15,863 nt of DNA from Bacteroidales bacterium (GTDB lineage: Bacteria > Bacteroidota > Bacteroidia > Bacteroidales > S143-33), in contig JALWNS010000258.1 in assembly GCA_027083655.1 (NCBI GenBank), forward strand, positions 1 through 15,863, read 5' to 3'. Numbering within the stretch: position 1 is the stretch's first letter; each line of letters opens with the position of its first letter. Below the pieces are notes generated by a model, which worked only from the letters and a program-made list of their open reading frames with translations, was not told the DNA's origin and searched no databases. This document shows positions 7,391-14,637 of this stretch, in pieces. Made by a program: the position numbers and the translations under genes.

Positions 7391-10300
7391 TTAATCACTC
7401 CAGTCAATGCTTGCAAGATGTTTATAATAATTCCAACGCCAGCGTGCATCTTCTTCTGCTTTCTTGAATAGCTCCTCTGCTCTTTCTGGGAATGTTCTGA
7501 GCAAGGCACTAAAACGTGTCTGCTTCAACATCCACTCACGCAGTTTGCTAAAGTCAGGTTCTTTGCTGTCGATCTGCAATGGATTTTTACCCTGATCACC
7601 AAGACGTGGATCATAACGATAAAGTATCCAAGCACCGGCTTCGACACCTTCCTTCATAAAGGTCTGCGCATAACGCATATCTTTTAGACCATGTGCAATA
7701 CAAGTTGAGAAGGCTATGATCAATGATGGGCCATTATAGCTTTCTGCCTCACGGACTGCCTTGAGATACTGGGCAAAGTTGGCTCCCATGGCTACAGAAG
7801 CTACATATACATATCCATAAGTCATTGCCAGGGCACCAAGGTCTTTCTTACGTATTGGTTTTCCTGCAAATGAGAATTTAGCAGATGCACCAGTTGGAGT
7901 AGCCTTAGAAGTCTGGCCACCTGTGTTAGAATAAACCTCGGTGTCAAGTACTAGAATATTTACATTATCCCCAGTTGCAATAACATGGTCCAAACCTCCA
8001 TAACCAATATCATAAGCCCATCCGTCACCACCTATGATCCATACTGATTTCTTGGTAAAGTAATCCTTATATGTTAGCAGTTGCTTTGCAATATCGCTAC
8101 CATCTTTCTCTAGCACTGGTATAATCTGGTCTGCTGCCTTTCGGCTCTGCTCATAAGTATCCTGGGATTCGAGCCACAGCTGGGCTGCTTCTTTCAAGTT
8201 GTCATTAAACTGGCCATCAACTATCTCCTGCATCAAACGTGCAATGCGGTTGCGTATATTGGTATATGCTATTGCCAATCCATAACCATATTCTGCGTTA
8301 TCCTCGAATAAAGAGTTTGCCCAAGCAGGACCGCGGCCATCATCACCAGAACGGTAAGGCGTTGATGGAGCAGAACCACCATAAATAGACGAACAACCAG
8401 TAGCGTTTGCTATTGTCATGTGATCGCCATATAGCTGTGTAACCAATTTGATATAAGGTGTTTCTCCACATCCTGGACATGCACCATGGAACTCAAACAA
8501 TGGTCTTGCAAACTGGCTATTCTTAACAGTCTTCTGCTTATCGGCAAGATTACTCTTATAGCCTACATTTTTGTCCAACCAATCAAACAAACTCTGGTTT
8601 TCTTCCTCTTCTGTGAATGGAGCCATATCAAGGGCTTTATTACCCTTCTTACCTGGACAAACATCCACACAAACGCCACAACCAGTACAGTCATCAACAG
8701 ATACTGCGATAGTATATTTATAGCCTTTAAATTCCTTACCAATTGCATCAAGTACTGCACCACCCTTAGCCTCATATTCCTTGGCCTCTTCCTCTGTCAT
8801 TAAGAATGGACGGATAACTGCATGAGGACAAGCATATGCACAGTAATTACACTGGATACAGTTCTCAGGAATGAATTTGGGTACTTCAACAGCTATCTTA
8901 CGTTTCTCAAACTGTGTTGTACCAGGAGGGAAAGTACCATCCTCACGGTCAACAAAAGCACTGACAGGCAGGTTGTCGCCTTCGAGCCTGTTCATTGGAT
9001 CTGCAACTTTACGGACAAATTCTGGTACGCTTGGATCGTCAATACCAAACTTTGTGTCATCTGGCAAGTCTTTCCATTCCTTTGGTACCTCTATCTTAAC
9101 AACTTCCTCTCCACCCCGCTCAATAGCAGCAACATTTGAATTAACTATGTCTTCACCCTTACGGGAGAATTTTTTAATAACAGCATTCTTCATGCTTTCT
9201 AAAGCAACCTCGTATGGTATTACGTTGGCTACTTTGAAGAAAGCTGCTTGAAGTGCAGTACTCGTTCTGTTGCCAAGTCCTACTTCCTTCGCAATCTTTG
9301 TTGCATTTATGATGTAGAAGTTTATTTCATTTTCTGCCAAATATTTCTTAACATGATTAGGCAAATGTTCAAGTGTTTCTTCAACACTCCATATTGTATT
9401 GAGCAAGAATGTTCCGCCTTTCTTCAGTCCTTTTAGAACGTCAAACTTCTCAAGGTAAGCTGGCACATGACATGCTACAAAGTCAGGTGTATTAACAAGA
9501 TAGGTCGAACGTATCGGTTTATCCCCAAAACGAAGGTGTGAAATTGTAATGCCACCTGATTTCTTTGAGTCATAAACAAAATATGCCTGTGCATATTTAT
9601 CTGTGTTCTCACCTATAATTGCGATTGAGTTCTTGTTAGCACCAACAGTTCCATCACCACCAATACCATAAAATTTTGCCTGGAATGTTCCCTCTGGTGC
9701 CAGGTCTATCTCTGGGTAAAGAGGCAATGAAGTAAAAGTAACGTCATCAATGATACTGATAGTAAAGTGGTTCTTTGGCTCTTTCTGCATAAGGTTCTTA
9801 TATACTGCCAGGATATGTGCTGGTGTAGTGTCTTTGGAAGAGAGTCCATAACGGCCACCAACGATAAGGGGCTTTTTCTCTTGACCATAGAAAGCTTCTA
9901 CAACATCCATGTAGAGAGGCTCACCAGGTGCTCCTGGTTCCTTACTACGGTCTAATACTGCTATACGTTCAACTGACTTAGGCAATACCTTAAAGAAGTA
10001 TTTTTTAGAAAATGGACGGAAAAGATGAACTGTTATTAAACCAACTTTCTCTCCTTGTGCATTAAGGTAATCAACAACCTCTCGTATAGTTTCTGTAACA
10101 GATCCCATAGCAACAATAACATACTTAGCCTCAGGATCTCCATAATAAGTAAATGGATGATACTCCCGGCCTGTGATCTTGCTTATCTCCTGCATGTACT
10201 GTTCTACAATATCAGGCACTACTTCATAATAACGGTTAATTGATTCGCGTGCCTGGAAGAAGATATCAGGGTTCTGTGCCGTACCACGGGTTACAGGATG

Positions 10301-10942
10301 CTCAGGATTAAGAGCGTTTTTTCTAAATCTCTCTATAGCTTCCCAATCTACTAATGGACGGAGATCGTCCTCTGTTAGCATCTCTACTTTCTGAATCTCA
10401 TGGGATGTCCTGAAACCATCAAAGAAGTGAACAAAAGGTATACGGCTCTTAATAGCTGATAGATGTGCAACACCTGCAAGATCCATAACCTGCTGAACAC
10501 TACCAGAAGCTAAAAGAGCAAAACCTGTCTGACGGACAGAATAAATATCACTATGATCGCCAAATATTGACAATGCATGGGTGGCAACAGTACGTGCACT
10601 AACATGGAAAACTCCAGGCAGCAACTCGCCTGCTATTTTGTACATATTTGGGATCATCAGAAGCAAACCCTGGGATGCAGTAAAAGTAGTCGTGAGAGCA
10701 CCTCCTTGCAAAGAACCATGAACAGCACCAGATGCACCTGCCTCTGACTGCATCTCAGTAACCTTAACTTCGTCTCCAAACAAATTCTTACGGCCCTTAG
10801 CTGCCCACTCATCTACGTGTTCAGCCATTGGAGAAGAGGGAGTGATGGGGTAAATAGCTGCTACCTCGCTAAACATATATGCTATGTGAGCAGCGGCATA
10901 GTTACCATCACATGTTATCCATTTTTTTTCCTTTTGTGCCAT
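7391..10942 (-). CDS. nifJ: Pyruvate:ferredoxin (flavodoxin) oxidoreductase, single-chain
   Basis: This protein oxidises pyruvate and CoA to acetyl-CoA, CO2 and reduced ferredoxin in the cytosol. It has 1183 residues from the chosen start, the normal length for the homodimeric enzyme. The domain order is as expected: N-terminal pyruvate/TPP-binding domain with YPITPSSP (31-38) and FDGFRTSHE; domain II; gamma domain with GIGGDGTVGANKNS; EKR segment; an 8Fe ferredoxin domain with CxxCxxCxxxCP near 694-705 and 750-761; and the TPP domain with GDGWAYDIGYGG near 975 and NTGGQ near 1007. Cysteines for the proximal cluster are present (CPGCG near 821-824, ATGCSS near 849, STCIAHG near 1081). An upstream ATG at 10978 would add 12 residues. 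I prefer 10942 because MAQKEKKWITCDGN matches where the family begins. It is transcribed alone, with a terminator on each side. Confidence 0.97.
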   Translation of the reverse strand: MAQKEKKWITCDGNYAAAHIAYMFSEVAAIYPITPSSPMAEHVDEWAAKGRKNLFGDEVKVTEMQSEAGASGAVHGSLQGGALTTTFTASQGLLLMIPNMYKIAGELLPGVFHVSARTVATHALSIFGDHSDIYSVRQTGFALLASGSVQQVMDLAGVAHLSAIKSRIPFVHFFDGFRTSHEIQKVEMLTEDDLRPLVDWEAIERFRKNALNPEHPVTRGTAQNPDIFFQARESINRYYEVVPDIVEQYMQEISKITGREYHPFTYYGDPEAKYVIVAMGSVTETIREVVDYLNAQGEKVGLITVHLFRPFSKKYFFKVLPKSVERIAVLDRSKEPGAPGEPLYMDVVEAFYGQEKKPLIVGGRYGLSSKDTTPAHILAVYKNLMQKEPKNHFTISIIDDVTFTSLPLYPEIDLAPEGTFQAKFYGIGGDGTVGANKNSIAIIGENTDKYAQAYFVYDSKKSGGITISHLRFGDKPIRSTYLVNTPDFVACHVPAYLEKFDVLKGLKKGGTFLLNTIWSVEETLEHLPNHVKKYLAENEINFYIINATKIAKEVGLGNRTSTALQAAFFKVANVIPYEVALESMKNAVIKKFSRKGEDIVNSNVAAIERGGEEVVKIEVPKEWKDLPDDTKFGIDDPSVPEFVRKVADPMNRLEGDNLPVSAFVDREDGTFPPGTTQFEKRKIAVEVPKFIPENCIQCNYCAYACPHAVIRPFLMTEEEAKEYEAKGGAVLDAIGKEFKGYKYTIAVSVDDCTGCGVCVDVCPGKKGNKALDMAPFTEEEENQSLFDWLDKNVGYKSNLADKQKTVKNSQFARPLFEFHGACPGCGETPYIKLVTQLYGDHMTIANATGCSSIYGGSAPSTPYRSGDDGRGPAWANSLFEDNAEYGYGLAIAYTNIRNRIARLMQEIVDGQFNDNLKEAAQLWLESQDTYEQSRKAADQIIPVLEKDGSDIAKQLLTYKDYFTKKSVWIIGGDGWAYDIGYGGLDHVIATGDNVNILVLDTEVYSNTGGQTSKATPTGASAKFSFAGKPIRKKDLGALAMTYGYVYVASVAMGANFAQYLKAVREAESYNGPSLIIAFSTCIAHGLKDMRYAQTFMKEGVEAGAWILYRYDPRLGDQGKNPLQIDSKEPDFSKLREWMLKQTRFSALLRTFPERAEELFKKAEEDARWRWNYYKHLASIDWSD

Positions 10943-11049
10943 GTCACTATAGTTTTGGTAATTTAATTTAAAGGTCAATTTTTCAGTTGTGAAATTACAA
11001 TAAATTTGAGAAAAAACAGCTATTATTTTTCAACATATTTTCTATTAAC

Positions 11050-11096
11050 AAAAAAAAAAAAAAAGGCAGAGCTCCCCCATCGCAGGGAACTCTGCC
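11050..11096 (-). terminator. Intrinsic terminator of the exb operon
   Basis: On the minus strand GGCAGAG (11096-11090) pairs with CTCTGCC (11071-11065). The stem continues inward through TTCCC against GGGGA with one G-T wobble. A run of 15 Ts follows directly (A-run at 11050-11064 on the plus strand). The hairpin lies 24 bp past the stop of the last exbD and just before the PFOR leader, so it separates the two transcription units. Confidence 0.95.
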
Positions 11097-11120
11097 AGAA
11101 CAAATGTTTACCCAGCAACA

Positions 11121-11591
11121 TTACTTTTTATAAGGCTCACGCGCAGAGTAGTTAATTTTAAGAGCCTGCACCTTTCGCAGCTCTTGCTTCACATCGGTAA
11201 CAATACCCATATCTGTTTCTTTGTCCACCTTCAGAGAAAAAGTCATTTTTGGAACATCTGCCTGTGGTCTCTTTGCACGCTCTATCTCAACATATTGAGG
11301 AATCTGGGAAAGCGAAGCAATCTGGTCATTGAGTTGAATTACAGGCTTTGTACCATATTTCTCCTGCAGGGCTCTCTGTGGAGGACCTATGTATATATAA
11401 CTAACTAATGATTTATTCTCCAACTTCTTTACCTGTGTCGCCTCTGGCAAACGGATTATAACTTTGTAATCTACCTCCTTGATTGTGGTAGAAACCATAA
11501 AGAAGAAAAGGAGGATAAAAATAATATCTGGCAGAGATGCAGTAGATATTGCAGGAGTTGATCTTTCTTTCTTTTTACCAATAACAGCCAT
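11121..11591 (-). CDS. ExbD/TolR-type biopolymer transport protein (second copy)
   Basis: This 156-residue protein has a short basic cytoplasmic start and one membrane helix, then a periplasmic domain. The helix is STASLPDIIFILLFFFMVSTT, with Asp22 at the position of the proton-carrying aspartate of E. coli ExbD (Asp25). With an ExbB pentamer it would convert proton flow into mechanical energy for TonB-like or Tol-like partners across the periplasm. It is the last gene of the operon, 17 bp after the first exbD, and the terminator follows. It differs clearly from the first copy in helix sequence and length, so the two are not recent duplicates. Confidence 0.88.
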   Translation of the reverse strand: MAVIGKKKERSTPAISTASLPDIIFILLFFFMVSTTIKEVDYKVIIRLPEATQVKKLENKSLVSYIYIGPPQRALQEKYGTKPVIQLNDQIASLSQIPQYVEIERAKRPQADVPKMTFSLKVDKETDMGIVTDVKQELRKVQALKINYSAREPYKK

Positions 11592-11608
11592 TTCAAAAAA
11601 GTTTTGTA

Positions 11609-12256
11609 TTATTTTGTCTTAACACGACGAGGCTCTGCCTCTGACAGAGAAATAGGATAAATTTCTCTTATGAGCTTCTGCTGATCTTCCTTCAGTTCAT
11701 TGTATGGCTTACCATAAGCTTGCATTGCTAATTCGTCCCTAAGTTCATTAAATGCTTTAACTATAGCATCTTGTACCTGGATATAAACATTATACTTCGT
11801 TGCCCGGTCTGTTTGCAAAGAAACAACACCTTTGGACTTTGGCACATTACCTATCTCATCCAAGATACGTTTGTATGTCTCTATTTTGTTTTTATCAGGG
11901 TTTGGCTTAGCCATTTCCTTATCTAGAAGATCAGAGATAAACTCATGCTCAGACAGGTTAGGATCATCATTGGGGTTAATAATAAACTCCTTAACTCTCT
12001 GTGTTAAAGCATCTATTTCTGTCAACTCGCCTTCTACAGCCACCTGGTTGTCCTTATTAACCAGTACACTAAGTACATTTCGCTCCTTTACCTTGGGAGC
12101 CTCAGCATCTGGTGGTACAGGTGGAGGTAATTTACGAGTAATACCCTTGTCCACACTCATTGTTGTGGTCACAAGGAAGAATATCAACAACATAAAAGCA
12201 ATGTCAGCCATTGAGGCTGCATTTATTTCTGGTATGCCTTTTTTTCTACGTGCCAT
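11609..12256 (-). CDS. ExbD/TolR-type biopolymer transport protein (first copy, long)
   Basis: This protein has 215 residues against about 140 for a standard ExbD. The N-terminus is basic (MARRKKG), and the membrane helix AASMADIAFMLLIFFLVTTT carries the conserved Asp18. A proline-rich linker (RKLPPPVPPD, 41-50) leads into the periplasmic domain. The extra length comes from an acidic, charged insert at about 93-142 and a C-terminal extension after about 175 (ELAMQAYGKPYNELKED) that I recall from Bacteroidota ExbD proteins. It should pair with the ExbB at 12772-13593. It is preceded by an intercistronic hairpin and followed 17 bp later by the second exbD. Confidence 0.88.
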   Translation of the reverse strand: MARRKKGIPEINAASMADIAFMLLIFFLVTTTMSVDKGITRKLPPPVPPDAEAPKVKERNVLSVLVNKDNQVAVEGELTEIDALTQRVKEFIINPNDDPNLSEHEFISDLLDKEMAKPNPDKNKIETYKRILDEIGNVPKSKGVVSLQTDRATKYNVYIQVQDAIVKAFNELRDELAMQAYGKPYNELKEDQQKLIREIYPISLSEAEPRRVKTK

Positions 12257-12280
12257 AACCTATTTTTTTTTATAAATGAA

Positions 12281-12310
12281 GCTCCGCACAGATTATAATC
12301 CGGGCGGAGC
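12281..12310 (-). other. Intercistronic RNA hairpin inside the exb operon
   Basis: In the 62-bp gap between the 4-TM gene and the first exbD, GCTCCGC (12281-12287) and GCGGAGC (12304-12310) form a 7-bp GC-rich stem. Its inner part, GATTATAATC, is itself palindromic. On the minus-strand transcript it is followed by an A-rich stretch, not a U-tract, so it is not a standard terminator. It may protect or process the mRNA, or partly attenuate it (inference). Confidence 0.5.
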
Positions 12311-12318
12311 CCATGTTT

Positions 12319-12759
12319 TTAGTGTAATAGTTCTTTCAATTCTGCAACAATGATAGCTAAAATACCCAAGGCACCTAAAATATACATAGAGTACAATGAT
12401 GTATCAGCAAGGCGAAGTGCAAAATCCATATTCTTTATCTCAATATTAATATCTACTGGGGTTGTAGAAGAGAATGAATATGCAATTGCAAATACACCCA
12501 ACAATACGACCAAAGAAATCAAACCTTTAACAGCACTCTTGGGGTTCTGAATCATTCCAACAAGTGGACCTACAATAAAAGCTGAAAGCACTGTTATACC
12601 TAACAAGAAATAAGCCCAGTAGAAAAACAGGTTCAAAGGTGCCTCACTGACAGCCAGATTATCTATATTAGTATAGAAATAGACTGCCAGTACAATTGAG
12701 ATTGCAAGGAACAGAATTAGAAAGATATCTATAATGAGTTTACTTTTATCTTGACGCAT
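12319..12759 (-). CDS. Four-helix membrane protein of unknown function in the exb operon
   Basis: This 146-residue protein has four predicted membrane spans at about 8-30, 44-70, 78-97 and 121-142. It has a basic N-terminus (MRQDKSK), a loop PVDINIEIKNMDFALR between spans 3 and 4, and a short C-terminal tail. No enzyme motif or known family signature is visible. It lies 12 bp after exbB and upstream of both exbD genes, which suggests it is made with the proton-channel complex and may assist or modify it. I recall uncharacterised proteins in this position in other Bacteroidota exb clusters but cannot give a function. Confidence 0.75.
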   Translation of the reverse strand: MRQDKSKLIIDIFLILFLAISIVLAVYFYTNIDNLAVSEAPLNLFFYWAYFLLGITVLSAFIVGPLVGMIQNPKSAVKGLISLVVLLGVFAIAYSFSSTTPVDINIEIKNMDFALRLADTSLYSMYILGALGILAIIVAELKELLH

Positions 12760-12771
12760 TGTTAAGAAATT

Positions 12772-13593
12772 TTAGTGTTTTTCACTGTATTTAACGAGCA
12801 TATCAATAAGAGCAACAGATGCATCTTCCATATCTGTTACCAATGAGTCGATCTTTGCAGAAATATAATTATAGAAAATCTGCAATGTAATAGCAACTAT
12901 CAAACCTGATACAGTTGTAATCAAAGCTACCTTAATACCATGGGCTACAAGACCTGCAGAAATATCACCTGCTTTCTCTATTGCGTCAAACGCCTCAATC
13001 ATACCAATAACAGTACCCATGAAACCAAGCATTGGAGCAATAGCGATGAACAACGAAATCCAGGTCAAACCTCTCTCGAGCAATCCTGTCTGAACACTAC
13101 CATAAGTCATAATAGACTTTTCGACAACATCAATACCTTTGTCATAACGGCTAAGACCTTGGTAGTATATACTTGCAACTGGTCCGCGCGTATTACGTGC
13201 TACTTCTTTAGCCGCTTCTATTCCACCTTCTTCGAGAGCCTGCTCAATCTTAGCAATAAACTTCTTTGTGTTAATAGAAGAGAAAATCAAGTAAAGTATA
13301 CGCTCTAATGCAATAGCTAAACCTAAAATAAAGGTCAGAAGGATAACGCCCATGAACCCAGGACCTCCTTCAATAAATTTTGTCCTCAACTGCTGGTGGA
13401 TACCTACCTCTGTCTTCGCAACCTGCTCTTCTTTAACATCTTCCTTGGTGTGTACATTAACTTGCTGAGCAGCAGTGTCAACCTGAGCTGTATCAGCTTT
13501 TGCTGTGTCGCCTTGTGTCTCCTGTGCATAAGTCATATTAACACCTAAAAAGAGAACGCTTAAAATTGTGATAACTGCCAGTAATCTTTTCAT
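12772..13593 (-). CDS. exbB: ExbB/TolQ/MotA-family proton channel protein
   Basis: This is a 273-residue inner-membrane protein. Residues 1-23 form a cleavable signal (ending TYA), then a periplasmic stretch of about 50 residues, rich in Asp, Thr, Ala and Lys, with repeated DTA units. The core follows: span at about 78-102, cytoplasmic domain with RNTRGPVASIYYQGL, span at 178-202 containing LGFMGTVIGMIEAF, and span at 219-245 with VALITTVSGLIVAITLQIFYN. The last two spans carry the ExbB/TolQ hallmark residues. It forms the pentameric channel around ExbD helices. The next three genes on the strand belong to the same operon. Its A-rich leader of 41 bp separates it from tRNA-Ser. Confidence 0.93.
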   Translation of the reverse strand: MKRLLAVITILSVLFLGVNMTYAQETQGDTAKADTAQVDTAAQQVNVHTKEDVKEEQVAKTEVGIHQQLRTKFIEGGPGFMGVILLTFILGLAIALERILYLIFSSINTKKFIAKIEQALEEGGIEAAKEVARNTRGPVASIYYQGLSRYDKGIDVVEKSIMTYGSVQTGLLERGLTWISLFIAIAPMLGFMGTVIGMIEAFDAIEKAGDISAGLVAHGIKVALITTVSGLIVAITLQIFYNYISAKIDSLVTDMEDASVALIDMLVKYSEKH

Positions 13594-13634
13594 TGTTTTT
13601 TATTTTATGTTTAAAATTTAAGTTTGAAAAAATA

Positions 13635-13726
13635 TGGCGGAGGGAGCGGGATTCGAACCCGCGGTACCCCGGTGGGGGTACACACGCTCTCCAGGCGTGC
13701 GCCTTCGACCACTCGGCCATCCCTCC
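13635..13726 (-). tRNA. tRNA-Ser (anticodon GGA)
   Basis: This is a 92-nt class II tRNA with a long variable arm. The acceptor stem pairs GGAGGGA with TCCCTCC, followed by discriminator G and an encoded CCA (TGG at 13635-13637 on the plus strand). The anticodon stem CACGC/GCGTG encloses loop CTGGAGA, with anticodon GGA at 13690-13692. The variable arm GTACCCC/GGGGTAC forms a 7-bp stem, and the T arm contains GGTTCGAATCC. GGA reads UCC and UCU serine codons. It is oriented toward exbB, with no terminator in the 41-bp gap. Confidence 0.97.
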
Positions 13727-13792
13727 ATCAATACACAGAACGTGTATTTAAAATATCTCCAACGAAATTAATATTTTTTTTTTAAACCCAAA

Positions 13793-14590
13793 TCATTTAA
13801 AGCATTTTTTTGCGAATTCCTTTAACTTAACTAGCACCTTATCACGCTCTTCTATATACCCTTGGTGCCCGCTTTCATCCAGAATCAAAACCTCGCTACC
13901 CTCTGGTAATTCTATATTTTCAACCACATCTGCAGCTATAAAATTATCCTTCTTTCCAAGAATATACAAAAATGGTATATTAGTATTTTTTAGCACTTCT
14001 CTGTAATCTGGTCTCTCTTTCATACCTTCTAATGCTGCAATTATACCATCATTACTAGTATTGATTGCTATAATCTTCAGAAAACCTATCTTTTGAACAA
14101 ACTTAGCCAAATTGTCATTAGCAAATGTCCTCTGAACATGTTCCTTGGCAATCTTTATCTTCTTACCTAGCTTTATCTCTTCAATCATTTTATCCCTTTG
14201 CTCTTTCCTTTCTTGGGTGTCGGGCAATGGGGTAGAATGCAATAACACCAGACCAGCTAAAAACGAAGGATAAGAATTAAGAAATTCCAAAGCCACGTAG
14301 CCTCCCATAGAATGTCCTACAAGTACAACCTTGTCCAAACGTAAATATTCTATTACTTCCCTTACTACATCTGCCATTAACTCCATACTATGAACTTGTT
14401 CTATTACCCCTGATTTACCATGGCCTGGTAAATCAATTGAAATAACCCTAAAATCATTAGCTAACTCATCTGAAAACTCATCCCAAATATCCAAGCTCTC
14501 CATAAAACCATGTAACAACACAATGGGATTACCCTGTCCTTTGTCTTCAAATCTTATTGTTGTACTCCTGTAAACTATTGACTTTAGCAT
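13793..14590 (-). CDS. Alpha/beta hydrolase
   Basis: This 265-residue protein has the complete alpha/beta hydrolase layout: oxyanion-loop motif LLHGF (25-29), DLPGHGKS (53-60), nucleophile elbow GHSMGG with Ser94, acid Asp215 in LGKKDNF, and catalytic His242 in ESGHQGY. A variable cap lies between about 125 and 200. No signal peptide is seen, so it is probably cytosolic. It resembles the broad esterase and MenH/BioH-like groups, but the substrate cannot be assigned. With MqnD at the window start the menaquinone route would be futalosine-based, which argues against a MenH role. The gene follows the aminopeptidase by 47 bp on the same strand and may share its transcript. Confidence 0.88.
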   Translation of the reverse strand: MLKSIVYRSTTIRFEDKGQGNPIVLLHGFMESLDIWDEFSDELANDFRVISIDLPGHGKSGVIEQVHSMELMADVVREVIEYLRLDKVVLVGHSMGGYVALEFLNSYPSFLAGLVLLHSTPLPDTQERKEQRDKMIEEIKLGKKIKIAKEHVQRTFANDNLAKFVQKIGFLKIIAINTSNDGIIAALEGMKERPDYREVLKNTNIPFLYILGKKDNFIAADVVENIELPEGSEVLILDESGHQGYIEERDKVLVKLKEFAKKCFK

Positions 14591-14637
14591 ATTGCTTTTT
14601 TGTTAACGAAGTTACTTTTTTTAAGTATCTTTTCAAA

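Noticed and set aside
8563..9251. Several 70-126 codon frames within the PFOR gene on both strands
   Set aside because: They overlap the ferredoxin domain and its flanks, where cysteine motifs fix the true frame.
10943..10978. A 12-residue N-terminal extension of PFOR from the ATG at 10978
   Set aside because: The family begins near MAQKEKKWITCDGN, and the extra residues have no resemblance to it, so 10942 is the preferred start.
11832..12275. A 147-codon plus-strand frame opposite the long exbD
   Set aside because: The opposite strand has the conserved ExbD helix and aspartate; the plus frame has no recognisable feature.
13538..13720. A 60-codon open frame on the minus strand covering the tRNA and the exbB start
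   Set aside because: It is a translation of the tRNA-Ser gene and its flank; the tRNA structure fully explains the sequence.
14600..14625. Small TAAC/GTTA hairpin between the aminopeptidase and the hydrolase
   Set aside because: A 4-bp AT-rich stem is expected by chance; it is not a convincing terminator.
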